Positions 35,735 through 45,301 of a DNA stretch of 64,000 bases are shown here, in pieces. This DNA is from Rickettsiales bacterium (GTDB taxonomy: Bacteria; Pseudomonadota; Alphaproteobacteria; Rickettsiales; JABCZZ01). The stretch spans positions 310,001 to 374,000 of the forward strand of contig DASTXE010000003.1 of the NCBI GenBank assembly GCA_035765535.1, read 5' to 3'. The notes beneath the pieces were generated by a model, which worked only from the letters and a program-made list of their open reading frames with translations, made no database searches and was not told where the DNA came from. The translations under genes were made by a program, and so were the position numbers. The stretch's first letter is position 1; the number at the start of each line of letters is the position of its first letter.

Positions 35735-37420
35735 ATGGAAACACTCTCTTTACCCGATATGATCGCGATTCTCAGAGTACGCAGCCGCCTGTTCTGGGCT
35801 GTGTTCTGCGCGATCTTCGCAACGGCGATTATTTTCGCGTTGCATTGGTCTAACTATCGCTCCGTGGCAACGGTCGAAATTCAGCGGCCTTATATACCGC
35901 AAGGGCTGACGGCGACAGACGCCGCCAATTCGCCCGAATTGTTCGAGCAGCTTGCCGACCGCCGTATCAGTGAAATCCAGCAGAAGGTGCTGGCAAGCGA
36001 TTCGCTGGCGCAGCTGATTGCGCGCTATCATCTTTACGGCGCATCGAATCTGCAGGAAGCGCAGGCGCAGGCGGCCAGAATGCGTAAAAAAATCAAGCTG
36101 GACTTTGTGGACAGTGTCGTGGCCAATCCTGCGGTAGTGCAGAAGGAAACCGCACAGCAGCTTGCGGCAATCGCATTTACGGTAAGCTTCGATTACGGCA
36201 ATCCCGCTATGGCGCAGAAGGTGACCGATGCGCTGGTGCAGCGCTTCCTGGAGGAAGATGCGAAGGAAAGCCGTGTTCAGGCGAAAGAGACTTCCGCATT
36301 TCTTGCATCGCAGATCAAGCAGATGGAAGGCTATCTGGTGGAGCAGGAAAAGAAGATGGCGGATTTCCGTGCGAAAAATGGCGAATCCGGCCCTGACGTG
36401 CTGATGTTCGACAAGCAGGCTGTGGTGACGACCACTATGAGCATACAGAATATCGACAGCCAGATTGCAAGCAATGAAGGCCAGCAGGGAACGCTGCGCT
36501 CCCAGATCGCAACCGTCGACCCGTATTCAAGGGTCATTGCGGACGGGCAGGTGCTCACCACGCCCGCCATCCAGCTCAAAGCGCTGGAAGCGCAGTATGC
36601 AACATTGTCCGGCCAGTATGGTCCGTCTTATCCCGACCTGGTCAAGCTGCGCGACCAGATCCGGGCGCTGAAAGCGGAAATACGCGCCAGCGGTGGTGGC
36701 ACCGGTAGCGGCAATTCCTCGCAGCTGCAGGCCCAGATAGCGGATGTGCGCACGAATCTTGCGGCTGCGGAAAGCGCCCAGGGACCGAACCACCCGGATA
36801 CGCTGGCTTTAAAGCATCAGTTGAAGGCGCTTGAAAAGAAACTGGCTTCCACTTCCGCGACGCGGCAGGACGGCCTGAAGCAGGACGCCGACAATCCGGC
36901 TTACCTTGAACTGGTGGCGCAGTTGCATGCAGCGGAAGAGCAGCATAAATCGCTGGTGCAGCAGAAAGAAGGGCTACAGGCACAGCTGGAAAAATACCAG
37001 CGCGCTATTGCCCAGAATCCTGACATCCAGCAGCAGATGGCAACGCTCTCGCGTGACTATGAAAACTCGCAGCTGCGTTACCGCGAGTTGAAAGAGAAGA
37101 AAATGGCCGCCGATATGAACGAACAGCTCAATGCGCAGCAGATGGGCCAGAGGCTGGCAGTATCTGAGCCTGCCTCCCATCCGGGTGTAACGCATCCGGC
37201 GCGCCTGCTGCTGATACTGGGCGGTTTCGTGCTGGCCGTGATCGGTGGCCTGGGAAGCGTGATCCTGCTCGAAGCCATGAATCAGAGCGTGCATGGACGC
37301 GATCACCTTGCCGCCATTATTGGAGTGCCGCCGCTGGCAGCGGTGCCGTTCCTGCCCAGTCAGGAAGACCGGGAACGCTCGGAGCGGCGCAGGAAGCAGA
37401 TATTACGGAGGGTGGCATGA
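35735..37420 (+). CDS. Chain-length determinant / GumC-like polysaccharide co-polymerase
   Basis: A 561-aa inner membrane protein of the Wzz/GumC type that controls glycan length and links polymerase to export. A transmembrane helix at about 22-42 (FWAVFCAIFATAIIFALHW) is followed by a long periplasmic coiled-coil region with repeated LEAQYATLSGQYGPSYPDLVKL-like and ESAQGPNHPDTLALKHQLK-like units, and a second transmembrane helix near 490-515 after VSEPASHPGVTHPARLL. It lacks a kinase domain, which the next gene supplies. I prefer the ATG at 35735, eight bases after AAGGGG, over the one at 35729. Confidence 0.9.
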   Translation: METLSLPDMIAILRVRSRLFWAVFCAIFATAIIFALHWSNYRSVATVEIQRPYIPQGLTATDAANSPELFEQLADRRISEIQQKVLASDSLAQLIARYHLYGASNLQEAQAQAARMRKKIKLDFVDSVVANPAVVQKETAQQLAAIAFTVSFDYGNPAMAQKVTDALVQRFLEEDAKESRVQAKETSAFLASQIKQMEGYLVEQEKKMADFRAKNGESGPDVLMFDKQAVVTTTMSIQNIDSQIASNEGQQGTLRSQIATVDPYSRVIADGQVLTTPAIQLKALEAQYATLSGQYGPSYPDLVKLRDQIRALKAEIRASGGGTGSGNSSQLQAQIADVRTNLAAAESAQGPNHPDTLALKHQLKALEKKLASTSATRQDGLKQDADNPAYLELVAQLHAAEEQHKSLVQQKEGLQAQLEKYQRAIAQNPDIQQQMATLSRDYENSQLRYRELKEKKMAADMNEQLNAQQMGQRLAVSEPASHPGVTHPARLLLILGGFVLAVIGGLGSVILLEAMNQSVHGRDHLAAIIGVPPLAAVPFLPSQEDRERSERRRKQILRRVA

Positions 37421-38235
37421 ACAAACTGGAAAAAGCGTTGCAGAAAGCCAGGCAGGAACGCAGCGAGAACCTTACTGCAGTGGCGAATGACTATATCCTG
37501 AGACCAATAGAAACCGGTAATAAGCTGTCGGATATCGTACTTCCGCATGCAAGGCGCGTACTGCAACTTAAGGAAGATACGCTGGAGCGTCGCCGTATTC
37601 TGGCGCACCGCACGCGTAACCGGAAAGCGGATATTTTCCGTATGCTGCGCACGCAGATTCTGCAGGTCATGGAACAGGCAGGGTATAGCACGCTGGCGAT
37701 CACAAGCCCGCATTACGGGGACGGCAAAACGACCGTCGCTATGAATCTGGCCGTGAGCATGGCGCAGGATCCCAAAAGAACCGTATTGCTGGCGGATCTG
37801 GATTTGCGCAAACCCGGCGTAACAAGCTATCTCGGTATCGGCACGGCGCTTGGGATTTCGGATCATCTGATGGATGGCCGCCCCATACAGGATTGCATGC
37901 TGCGCACATCATTCGACCGGCTTTCCATCCTGCCTTCCGGCAAGGCGGTGGATAATTCCTCAGAAATTTTGGGCTCGGTGAAAATGGCCGCGCTGGCAAA
38001 TGAGCTGAAATCACGCTACCGCGAACGTATCGTGATTTACGATATGCCGCCGATCCTCGCGCAGGACGATCCGATCGCATTGCTGCCGAGCGTCGACGCG
38101 GTCTTGCTGATTGTAAATGAAGGCGTGACGAAGGTGGACGATATCCGCCGCAGCATGCATGCGCTTTCCCGGGCCAACGTTATCGGAACGGTGCTCAACG
38201 ATTCCGGCAAGAGAACCGTGTTCGGCAGAGCATGA
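37417..38235 (+). CDS. BY-kinase-like ATPase (CpsD/CapB type)
   Basis: A 272-aa cytoplasmic P-loop protein of the tyrosine autokinase family that partners with the chain-length protein. Its ATG overlaps that gene's stop by four bases. The Walker A loop is SPHYGDGKTT at 97-106, Walker A' is VLLADLDLRKPG at 123-134, and Walker B is IVIYDMPPIL near 205. The N terminus, MNKLEKALQKARQER, resembles the XrtA-associated kinases. The C terminus ends NDSGKRTVFGRA and has no tyrosine cluster, the usual autophosphorylation tail, so regulation may differ or rely on inner tyrosines. Confidence 0.88.
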   Translation: MNKLEKALQKARQERSENLTAVANDYILRPIETGNKLSDIVLPHARRVLQLKEDTLERRRILAHRTRNRKADIFRMLRTQILQVMEQAGYSTLAITSPHYGDGKTTVAMNLAVSMAQDPKRTVLLADLDLRKPGVTSYLGIGTALGISDHLMDGRPIQDCMLRTSFDRLSILPSGKAVDNSSEILGSVKMAALANELKSRYRERIVIYDMPPILAQDDPIALLPSVDAVLLIVNEGVTKVDDIRRSMHALSRANVIGTVLNDSGKRTVFGRA

Positions 38236-38244
38236 TGGCTATCT

Positions 38245-39747
38245 ATGAGCGAAGGATTATTTGAACCAAGGCACAAGGAACTGTCGCGCCATATGGCGTC
38301 GGGTATTATCAATTCCGGCGTCGTGCAGGCAGTTAAATTGCTGAGCCAGTTCGGCTCGGTCATCATTTTGTCGCGCCTGCTTTCACCTGCGGATTTCGGC
38401 GTGATGGCGATGGTGGCGCCTGTCTATTCCTTCGTGCTTATTTTTCATGATCTGGGCTTAAGCCAAGCAACGGTGCAGAGGGCAAATCTGTCTCATGGCG
38501 AAGTGAATGTCTTCTTCTGGCTGAATGTCGCGATGGGAGCCGTGCTCTGCCTGCTGATCGCTTTGTTCAGCCCTGTAATAGGCTGGTATTATCACGACCA
38601 GCGTGTCGTATCTCTTTCTATTGCGGTAGGCGCATTGATATGGGTGGGCTCGCTCGGCGGGCAGCACGGCGCGCTTTTGCAGCGCCGTATGGAGTTTAGC
38701 CGCCTCGCCATCATTGATATTATTGGCACTTTGAGCGGGCTGGTCGTGTCGGTGATAGCAGCTATAGTCATAAAAGAATATTGGGCGCTCTATTTTGGTA
38801 TGGCCACAGCCGTAATTATCCCGGTCATCGGTGCATGGGTCGCATCAGGCTGGCGTCCGTCTTTTCCCAAACGTGTTGCGGGCCTGCAGGATATGCTGAA
38901 ATTCGGCGCAGGCATCACGAGCGTCAATATTACCACCTTTATCGCCGGATGCGCTGACAATATCCTGATTGGTCGCACCTGGGGCGAACAGTCGCTGGGC
39001 TTCTACGACCGTGCTTATAAGCTTTTGCTATTCCCGATCCAGCGCATCGTTTCGCCGCTTGCGGGCACGATGATTCCGCTGCTGTCGCGGGTAAGGGAGG
39101 AAACGGGTAAATACCGCAGCCTCATCCATAATACGCAGGAACAATTACTGGTGGCAATATGGCCGGGTATCATCTGGGCCGTGATGCTGTCGCATACGCT
39201 CGTGCCGTTCGTACTGGGCCGTAAATGGAGCGATGCGGCCGATATTTTTGTGCCGCTGGGCATAGCAAGCCTTGCGCAGATACTTAATTCTCCCACCGGC
39301 TGGATGTTCATTAGCCAGGGGCGTGCAGGTGACTTCGCCAAATGGGGCATCTTCAATGCAATCACAAGCGTAGCGGCTTTTGTAATCGGCCTGCCTTACG
39401 GCGGCATGGGAGTGGCGATTGCCTATGCGGCCAGCGAATATATCCGCACGCCGCTGCTGTGGTGGTATGCCACACGTCGCGGTCCCGTGCAACTGCCGGA
39501 TGTGATCATCTCCGTGATGCCTCACACGGCAAGCGGCATGGTAACGGCAATGGTGCTCTATTATCTGAAGCAGACGGTCACCGGGCCGGATATCCTGCTC
39601 CTCATCGAAGGACTGGTCATATCCTACGGTATATTCGCGCTGACCATGGGCCTGTTCCGCAATGGCCGCCGTACGTTGCGTCGCTCGGCGGAATTCGCAA
39701 CCCGTCTGCTGTTCCACATGTATCCGGGCAAGGAAGGACGTATATGA
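38245..39747 (+). CDS. Polysaccharide flippase (Wzx, MOP superfamily)
   Basis: A 500-aa inner membrane protein with about twelve to fourteen helices. It would flip the undecaprenyl-linked repeat unit to the periplasm. The opening SGIINSGVVQAVKLLSQF and FGSVIILSRLLSPADFGVMA, and later LNSPTGWMFISQGRAG, match the WzxC-like branch (lipopolysaccharide biosynthesis protein family). It follows the kinase gene by nine bases and ends in an ATGA overlap with the next glycosyltransferase. With the ligase/polymerase at 22647 and the chain-length protein it completes a Wzx/Wzy-dependent pathway. Confidence 0.93.
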   Translation: MSEGLFEPRHKELSRHMASGIINSGVVQAVKLLSQFGSVIILSRLLSPADFGVMAMVAPVYSFVLIFHDLGLSQATVQRANLSHGEVNVFFWLNVAMGAVLCLLIALFSPVIGWYYHDQRVVSLSIAVGALIWVGSLGGQHGALLQRRMEFSRLAIIDIIGTLSGLVVSVIAAIVIKEYWALYFGMATAVIIPVIGAWVASGWRPSFPKRVAGLQDMLKFGAGITSVNITTFIAGCADNILIGRTWGEQSLGFYDRAYKLLLFPIQRIVSPLAGTMIPLLSRVREETGKYRSLIHNTQEQLLVAIWPGIIWAVMLSHTLVPFVLGRKWSDAADIFVPLGIASLAQILNSPTGWMFISQGRAGDFAKWGIFNAITSVAAFVIGLPYGGMGVAIAYAASEYIRTPLLWWYATRRGPVQLPDVIISVMPHTASGMVTAMVLYYLKQTVTGPDILLLIEGLVISYGIFALTMGLFRNGRRTLRRSAEFATRLLFHMYPGKEGRI

Positions 39748-40757
39748 TTACTGTGGCTGTGATTATTCCCTATTATCAGAAACGCGAAGGAATACTCCGT
39801 CGTGCACTGGATTCTGTGGTCGCGCAGGATCTCCCGCCGGAAGTGAGCATGAAGATTATCGTAGTGGATGACGGCTCGCCTGCGCCGGTGGATAAGGAAG
39901 TGGAAGGGCTTGAGGTAAAAGAGCCGCATATGCTGGAAGTCGTGAAACAGCCGAATAAAGGCGTAGCGGCGGCACGTAATGCAGGGCTCGAGCGTGCAGA
40001 TAATGAGTCCATACGCTATATCGCGTTTCTCGATTCCGACGACATCTGGAATACGCGTCATATTGCAAGGGCGGTCGGTGTTCTCGAACAGGGCTTCGAT
40101 TATTATTTCTGTGACTGCCGCAGGCAGGGCAACGAAGAGTCGTTCTTTTCAGAAAAAGATTTTGCGCAGTTTCTCTACCGCACGAAGGCAAAAGCCATCG
40201 AAGACCATGTATATGAGCCTAATAAAGAAGACTTTTACCGCTTCTCGCTACGCAACCGTGTCTCCATGATGCCGACGATCGTGTTCCGGCGCGAAATTCT
40301 GCAGGGGCTCCGGTTTGATGAAGTGCTGCAAATAGCGGGCGAGGATTGCCTGTTCCTGTTTCAGCTTATCGATAAAAGCAGGCGCATCTGCTGCGTGCTG
40401 GAAGAACTGGTGAGCTGTGCCGACGGGGTGAATATCTATTCCAGCAAATACGATTGGAATGAACCGGGGCATCTGGAGCGCCATATGGGCATCCTTCTTG
40501 CGCTATACAGATTCAGGAATACGCTGCGTCTTTCCGAAGACGATGCTAAATTTTTCGATCACCGGATCCGGAAAATCCGGCGTGCTTTCGCCTGGCTGAG
40601 CGTTCGCTATTATCTGAAGCACCGCTCTTGGCACTCTGACCAGTTGTTGTCGATGATACGTAGCGACCGGCGTTTCTGGCAGTGGTATCCGCTGAATGTT
40701 GCGTATGTCGGGGTCTGTTACCCGTTCGGTCTTTATAGTCCATTGCAAGATTGGTAG
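39744..40757 (+). CDS. GT2 family glycosyltransferase
   Basis: A 337-aa GT-A enzyme. I place the start at the ATG at 39744, in an ATGA overlap with the flippase stop and with AAGGA upstream. A longer frame from 39342 lies inside the flippase gene. The opening TVAVIIPYYQKREGILRRAL, KIIVVDDGSPAPVDKEV near 34 and IAFLDSDDIWNTRHI near 95 give the nucleotide-sugar and DxD metal sites. The C-terminal 100 residues are basic and helical. It would extend the lipid-linked repeat unit. The sugar is unknown. Confidence 0.92.
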   Translation: MITVAVIIPYYQKREGILRRALDSVVAQDLPPEVSMKIIVVDDGSPAPVDKEVEGLEVKEPHMLEVVKQPNKGVAAARNAGLERADNESIRYIAFLDSDDIWNTRHIARAVGVLEQGFDYYFCDCRRQGNEESFFSEKDFAQFLYRTKAKAIEDHVYEPNKEDFYRFSLRNRVSMMPTIVFRREILQGLRFDEVLQIAGEDCLFLFQLIDKSRRICCVLEELVSCADGVNIYSSKYDWNEPGHLERHMGILLALYRFRNTLRLSEDDAKFFDHRIRKIRRAFAWLSVRYYLKHRSWHSDQLLSMIRSDRRFWQWYPLNVAYVGVCYPFGLYSPLQDW

Positions 40758-40762
40758 GCAGT

Positions 40763-41845
40763 ATGAAAATCTTATTCGCTACGGCACATCCTTTCATTCC
40801 CCAGATGCTCGGCGGGCTGCAGTCCAGCTCCAAGCAGATGGCATTGCAGTTGAAACAGCGCGGACATGAAGTATCTTTCCTTTGCGCGTTGATGGGGGAA
40901 GGCTATATCGGTATGCGCGGCAGGGTGATCATGAAATTGATGCGGCGTAAGGCTGCGCGCGACATGATAGACGGCATCCCCATCTGGCGTGCCTGGTTTC
41001 CATGGGAAAGCGCGGATTACGTACTGGAACAGACCAAGCCCGACCTCGTGATTGTGCTGGCAAGGCAGCCCGTACGCATGGCGCAGGCCGTGCAGCGTGC
41101 AGGCGTGCCTGTTCTGATGATGCTTCAGGATGTTGAATTCGACGATCATGGCGGCCCATTTGAAGAACTGGGTAATGTTCCCTGCATCGCGAACTCTTAT
41201 TTCACCGCGCACAGATATCATAACGCTTTTGGCGTGAGCCCTTATGTGGTCTATCCGTTCGTATCGCCGGATCACTACAAAACGCAGACATCCAGGCAGA
41301 ATGTGACATTCATTAATCCCCACCCGAAAAAGGGCGTGGATATCGCGATCAATATTGCACGCTGCTGCCCGGATATACCTTTTACCTTTGTGGAGGCGTG
41401 GCCGCTGGAGCCGGGTTATAAGGCGCAGCTGATGCAGCAGCTTTCAGCCGTTCCCAATGTCACGTTAAGCCCGTCCGTGCGTGATATGCGTCAGGTTTAC
41501 AGCAAAAGTAAAATCCTGCTCGCGCCGAGCCGCTGGGAAGAAGCGTATGGGCGTGTGGCGAGTGAAGCCCAGTGCAGCGGCATTCCTGTTGTAGCCTCCA
41601 ATCGCGGCGGCCTGCCGGAAGCCGTAGGACAGGGCGGAATCGTGCTCGATCCGGATGGGCCGATTGAGCAATGGGTGGAAGGTATCCGGCGCTTATGGCA
41701 TGACGAGAAACACTACGCTTATCTTTCCATGGCGGCGCATTGCCACTTCAACCGCCCGGAAATGCGCACGGAAGTGAGAATGGAGCAGCTGGAGCAGATT
41801 CTTGCCGAAGCCGCAACGCCTACGCCTACTGCTGTTGCCGCTTAG
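40763..41845 (+). CDS. Glycosyltransferase family 4 protein
   Basis: A 360-aa GT-B enzyme. It begins MKILFATAHPFIPQMLGGLQ, with the acceptor-side glycine-rich loop of GT4. The donor half has LLAPSRWEEAYGRVASEAQC near 250, where the ExxxE-like pair EAYGRVASE binds the nucleotide sugar, then GIPVVASNRGGLPEAVGQGG and IVLDPDG. The start follows the previous stop by five bases. The alternative TTG four codons earlier overlaps that gene. The last 20 bases overlap the convergent acyltransferase gene. Confidence 0.93.
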   Translation: MKILFATAHPFIPQMLGGLQSSSKQMALQLKQRGHEVSFLCALMGEGYIGMRGRVIMKLMRRKAARDMIDGIPIWRAWFPWESADYVLEQTKPDLVIVLARQPVRMAQAVQRAGVPVLMMLQDVEFDDHGGPFEELGNVPCIANSYFTAHRYHNAFGVSPYVVYPFVSPDHYKTQTSRQNVTFINPHPKKGVDIAINIARCCPDIPFTFVEAWPLEPGYKAQLMQQLSAVPNVTLSPSVRDMRQVYSKSKILLAPSRWEEAYGRVASEAQCSGIPVVASNRGGLPEAVGQGGIVLDPDGPIEQWVEGIRRLWHDEKHYAYLSMAAHCHFNRPEMRTEVRMEQLEQILAEAATPTPTAVAA

Positions 41846-42926
41846 GCGCATGCAGGCGTTTGCGCATGGGCTGTTCATAGAAATAGAAGGAGAATGCGCC
41901 TACTGCGACGGCGATGCAAACACCGAGTACTCGTATCGAAGGCGCACTTTCCATCACCATGGAGAAGAAGATCTGCTGCCACATATAGATGGAGTAGGAG
42001 CAGATGCCGAACCACATGAGCACCGGGTTCGAAAGGATGGAAAGAAACCAGGCAGGCGCGGCGTCAAGTGTATTGACGGCAATCGCCAGGAACAGGGAAG
42101 GGTAGATGAACTTGCCAAAGCCATGCGTGGAGAATGCGCCGATGGCAAAGCCCAAAGCGGTGGCGGCAAGCGGTACGTAGGATGGAACGGTAAACGGTAG
42201 TTTTCTGCGCCACAGATAAATGGCTGCGGAAGCGAAGATGGAAAAACCGGCACATTCCGTGCGCAGGAAGAACGGCGAGGGACTGGCGGGCGGATGGGTT
42301 TTGTAATAGCCCAGAAACCCAATGCATAGCAGTGCCGCAGCGGTGACAAAGAGACGTGCTGCAGATTCGTTCTTGCGCAGGGTAATGAGGCTGATGATGG
42401 ATAACAGGAGGTAGCAATGCTCTTCAATATTGAGCGACCAGGTATGGCTGAGCTGGATCGCATCGTCATTCCATATGGAGTAATCGCCCAAATAGGTGCG
42501 CATGAAAATCGCAGCATAGCCGATGTCGCTAGCATGCAGTTTGACCATATGGTGCAGCATCATGAAGCTGATCACGGCAAGATAGAGATAGTATACAGGA
42601 AAGATACGCGCGATACGGTTGCGGTAGAATGTGCGCAACGGAACCTGATCGACGAACAGAATGCGGCCCATCAGCAGACCCGAAAGCACAAAGAAAGTGT
42701 CTACGCCGAGATAGCCGAGATTATAGACGATGCCGTAAAAATGCGCCGTCAATACGAGCAGGATCGCCATGCCGCGCCAGCCATCGAGGTAAGGCACGCG
42801 CTTCTTCGCAAGCGCACTGATCTCCGGCAGGGAATTGTCCTCGGAGGATTCGCGCTGCGGGCGGAGGAAATAATGAACGCCCGGTATGCGCCCGAACGAT
42901 GTTGAAAGATCGGCTGAATAACCCAT
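41826..42926 (-). CDS. Membrane acyltransferase (acyltransferase 3 family)
   Basis: A 366-aa inner membrane protein with about ten helices, of the OafA/NodX type that puts acetyl or other acyl groups on surface sugars. VPYLDGWRGMAILLVLTAHF at about 43-62 is the conserved start with its catalytic-region His, followed by YLGVDTFFVLSGLLMGRI and YRNRIARIFPVYYLYL. It lies on the opposite strand within the polysaccharide locus and overlaps the GT4 gene by 20 bases at their 3' ends. It probably decorates the polymer of this locus. Confidence 0.92.
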   Translation of the reverse strand: MGYSADLSTSFGRIPGVHYFLRPQRESSEDNSLPEISALAKKRVPYLDGWRGMAILLVLTAHFYGIVYNLGYLGVDTFFVLSGLLMGRILFVDQVPLRTFYRNRIARIFPVYYLYLAVISFMMLHHMVKLHASDIGYAAIFMRTYLGDYSIWNDDAIQLSHTWSLNIEEHCYLLLSIISLITLRKNESAARLFVTAAALLCIGFLGYYKTHPPASPSPFFLRTECAGFSIFASAAIYLWRRKLPFTVPSYVPLAATALGFAIGAFSTHGFGKFIYPSLFLAIAVNTLDAAPAWFLSILSNPVLMWFGICSYSIYMWQQIFFSMVMESAPSIRVLGVCIAVAVGAFSFYFYEQPMRKRLHAPKRQQQ

Positions 42927-43020
42927 TAGGTGTCCCCTTTATAAAACGCCAAGGTAGGAGGGAGCTTTATAAAGATACTATACTTCGTTCCCCACAAAAC
43001 ATCATAAACATATAAGGCCC

Positions 43021-43986
43021 ATGGATAATCACACTGTTTGCATCGTTATCGCCGCTTATAATGCACAAGCTACTATCGCCCGCGCAATCCGCTCTGCATT
43101 GGCGGAACCTGAGGTAACGGAAGTGGTTGTGGTTGATGATGCTTCTTCGGACGGTACCGTGGAAGCAGCACTCATGTGTGACGACGGAACGAGACGTCTT
43201 AAAGTGCTCGTGCAGCCTGTAAACCGGGGACCGTCAGCAGCGCGCAATGTCGCCATCGCAAACAGCACTTCGGCCTGGATCGGCATTCTGGATGCGGATG
43301 ATTTCCTGCTGCCCGGCCGCACGGCAGGCCTGCTCGCATATGGTGAAAACGCGGATATGATAGCGGATGATCTCTGGCAGGTGCCGGAAACAGCAGTGGA
43401 AGGCCCGCGCAAAAGTCTGCTGGGAGATGCGCTGGAAGGCCCACGCCTCGTGGGGTTTCAGGAATTCGTCCTGTCGAATGTGACAGGGCGCGGAAGCGAC
43501 CGCAAGGAGCTGGGATTCATCAAGCCGCTGATGCGCCGGGAATTCCTGGCAGAGCACGGCATACGCTATCAGGAACATATGCGCTTAGGGGAAGATTTTG
43601 AGCTTTATGCACGCAGTCTTGCGCTCGGGGCGCGGCTGGTACTGGTTCCGCCGCAGGGCTATGTCTCCGTCGTACGTCCGAATTCACTGAGCGGCACGCA
43701 TAGCGAAACGGACTTGCAGATTTTACGCGATTGCGGTGTGCAGCTTCTGTCGGAACTGGGCATAAGCAGGGAGGACCGGGAAGCGTTGCGCCGCCATGCC
43801 CGCAGCGTCGATTGCCGCCTGCAGTGGCGGCTGCTGATCCGCGCGGTGAAAGAGCGAAATACGCAGGCAGCGCTTGCGGCTTTCCGTCGTCCGCATCCGG
43901 TGCCCGCCTATCTCATAGAGCGGCTTGTCGAGCAGCTTTACCTGCGCACGTTCGGCAGAATCCTTGCGCTTAAGCGCGCCGGATAG
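43021..43986 (+). CDS. GT2 family glycosyltransferase
   Basis: A 321-aa GT-A enzyme with VCIVIAAYNAQATIARAIRS at the start, EVVVVDDASSDGTVEAAL near 36, and WIGILDADDFLLPGRTAGLL near 80, in which DADD is the metal site. Its order of motifs and its RPNSLSGTHSETDLQIL stretch resemble the GT2 at 23909 (RAGSTSHRLRLEDVNRI in the same place), so they may be paralogues. It stands alone with its own promoter region. Its last 17 bases overlap the convergent membrane glycosyltransferase gene. Confidence 0.9.
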   Translation: MDNHTVCIVIAAYNAQATIARAIRSALAEPEVTEVVVVDDASSDGTVEAALMCDDGTRRLKVLVQPVNRGPSAARNVAIANSTSAWIGILDADDFLLPGRTAGLLAYGENADMIADDLWQVPETAVEGPRKSLLGDALEGPRLVGFQEFVLSNVTGRGSDRKELGFIKPLMRREFLAEHGIRYQEHMRLGEDFELYARSLALGARLVLVPPQGYVSVVRPNSLSGTHSETDLQILRDCGVQLLSELGISREDREALRRHARSVDCRLQWRLLIRAVKERNTQAALAAFRRPHPVPAYLIERLVEQLYLRTFGRILALKRAG

Positions 43987-45115
43987 AAGAAGCCGGCGAC
44001 CAGGTCTGGAAATGGTCTCCCGAGAGTGAACGCCACACGCCGAGTCCCGTGGCAACAAACGCGCTGATAAGATCAGCTACCTGCGTGATGATGGGTAGTT
44101 GCGCGAGCACACCGACAGAGAGCACCATGATGCCAAGCGCGATGATTATAAGCCCGGCAATAGGGGAGCCTGCGCTGATCATGCCCGCCTCAAAAGAAAG
44201 CGCGGCACATACCAGCCAGTAAATGCTGAGCCAGCGGATGAACTTGTGCGAGATGTATTTATAGAGGTCGAGCGCACTGAGCTTACGCAGGCGCGGCCAG
44301 AGCAGGCGGTGCACGTTGAATGCCTGGCAGGCAATGCGCACTTTGCGGCGGAATTCTTCCTGCGCCGAGGTGACGGATTTCTCGTAAGCAATCACATTCG
44401 GCGCGCGCACGATACGGTAGCCGTCGCACAGAATGCTGAGCGAAACAAACATATCGTCGATAATATCATCCGGCGGCGGATTATGCAGTTCGCGGCGAAT
44501 AGCGAACAGAGAACCGTCCGCGCCCATCGCAGAGCCCGTATCGCTTTCCATCGTCTTAATGAATTCTTCCAGGCGCCAGTAGGCCGAGCCGTTTTGCGCA
44601 GTGACGGTTTCATGAGAGTTGACATATTTCAGGTGACCGCAGACGCATCCTACTTCCGGATTGCTGAAATAGCCGGGCAGGGCGCGAAGTGAATTAACAT
44701 CCACCATGACATTGGCGTCGGTGAAAATGACGATGGGAGCAGTCGTCTGAGCGACCAGCAGATTCATGCCATGCGTCTTGCCGTAGCGCTGCGGGGAAAT
44801 ATGGAGTTTGAACTCATCGCTGTAACGGCTCAGGATTTCCGCTGTCCTGTCAGTCGCCCCATCCACATAGATGGCGATTTCAGTGTCGGGAAAAGCACGC
44901 TTGATCTCGAGCAGGTTTTCCGCTTTCTGCTCGATAATACCTTCCTCGTTATAGGCGCAGACACAAATGGCCATGCGCTGCGGCCCATCCGTCGGAACAA
45001 ATCTGGGACGCCATCCGCGCGCGCGGATAAAATAAAGCGTGAGAGGGTAAGTAACAAAAGGATGCGCGGCGATGAGCAGGAAAAAAGCGCATAATGCAAA
45101 CATTGCCAGTGCCAT
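43970..45115 (-). CDS. Membrane-bound GT2 glycosyltransferase
   Basis: A 381-aa enzyme with an N-terminal transmembrane helix (LAMFALCAFFLLIAAHPFVTY), a cytoplasmic GT2 domain and three to four C-terminal helices (from about 285). Motifs are AICVCAYNEEGIIEQKAENL near 49, IAIYVDGATDRTAEIL near 80, IVIFTDANVMVD near 128 (DxD), DDIIDDMFVSLSIL near 216 and QEEFRRKVRIACQAF near 253, the last standing for the QxxRW region of processive enzymes. It resembles the hyaluronan/cellulose-synthase-like superfamily and could make a homopolymer or add a sugar at the membrane. It ends the polysaccharide locus. Confidence 0.88.
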   Translation of the reverse strand: MALAMFALCAFFLLIAAHPFVTYPLTLYFIRARGWRPRFVPTDGPQRMAICVCAYNEEGIIEQKAENLLEIKRAFPDTEIAIYVDGATDRTAEILSRYSDEFKLHISPQRYGKTHGMNLLVAQTTAPIVIFTDANVMVDVNSLRALPGYFSNPEVGCVCGHLKYVNSHETVTAQNGSAYWRLEEFIKTMESDTGSAMGADGSLFAIRRELHNPPPDDIIDDMFVSLSILCDGYRIVRAPNVIAYEKSVTSAQEEFRRKVRIACQAFNVHRLLWPRLRKLSALDLYKYISHKFIRWLSIYWLVCAALSFEAGMISAGSPIAGLIIIALGIMVLSVGVLAQLPIITQVADLISAFVATGLGVWRSLSGDHFQTWSPASSIRRA

Positions 45116-45301
45116 ATCTCCTCCGGCTGATGATAACGAAGCACTATTGGTACTGGCTGTAACGTAAGAGGTATATAACCCGACAATTCTTTTGTTATAA
45201 GGAAACTATAAGCGCTCGATAAAGAAGGTTATAAAGCAGCCATTTCATGGTCCTTCGATTGAGACAGAATCTCTTCTTAAGACAGTGATGGATTGTAATA
45301 T

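Noticed and set aside
42417..42905. A 162-codon plus-strand frame within the acyltransferase gene
   Set aside because: Antisense shadow. The minus-strand frame has the acyltransferase 3 motifs and membrane helices.
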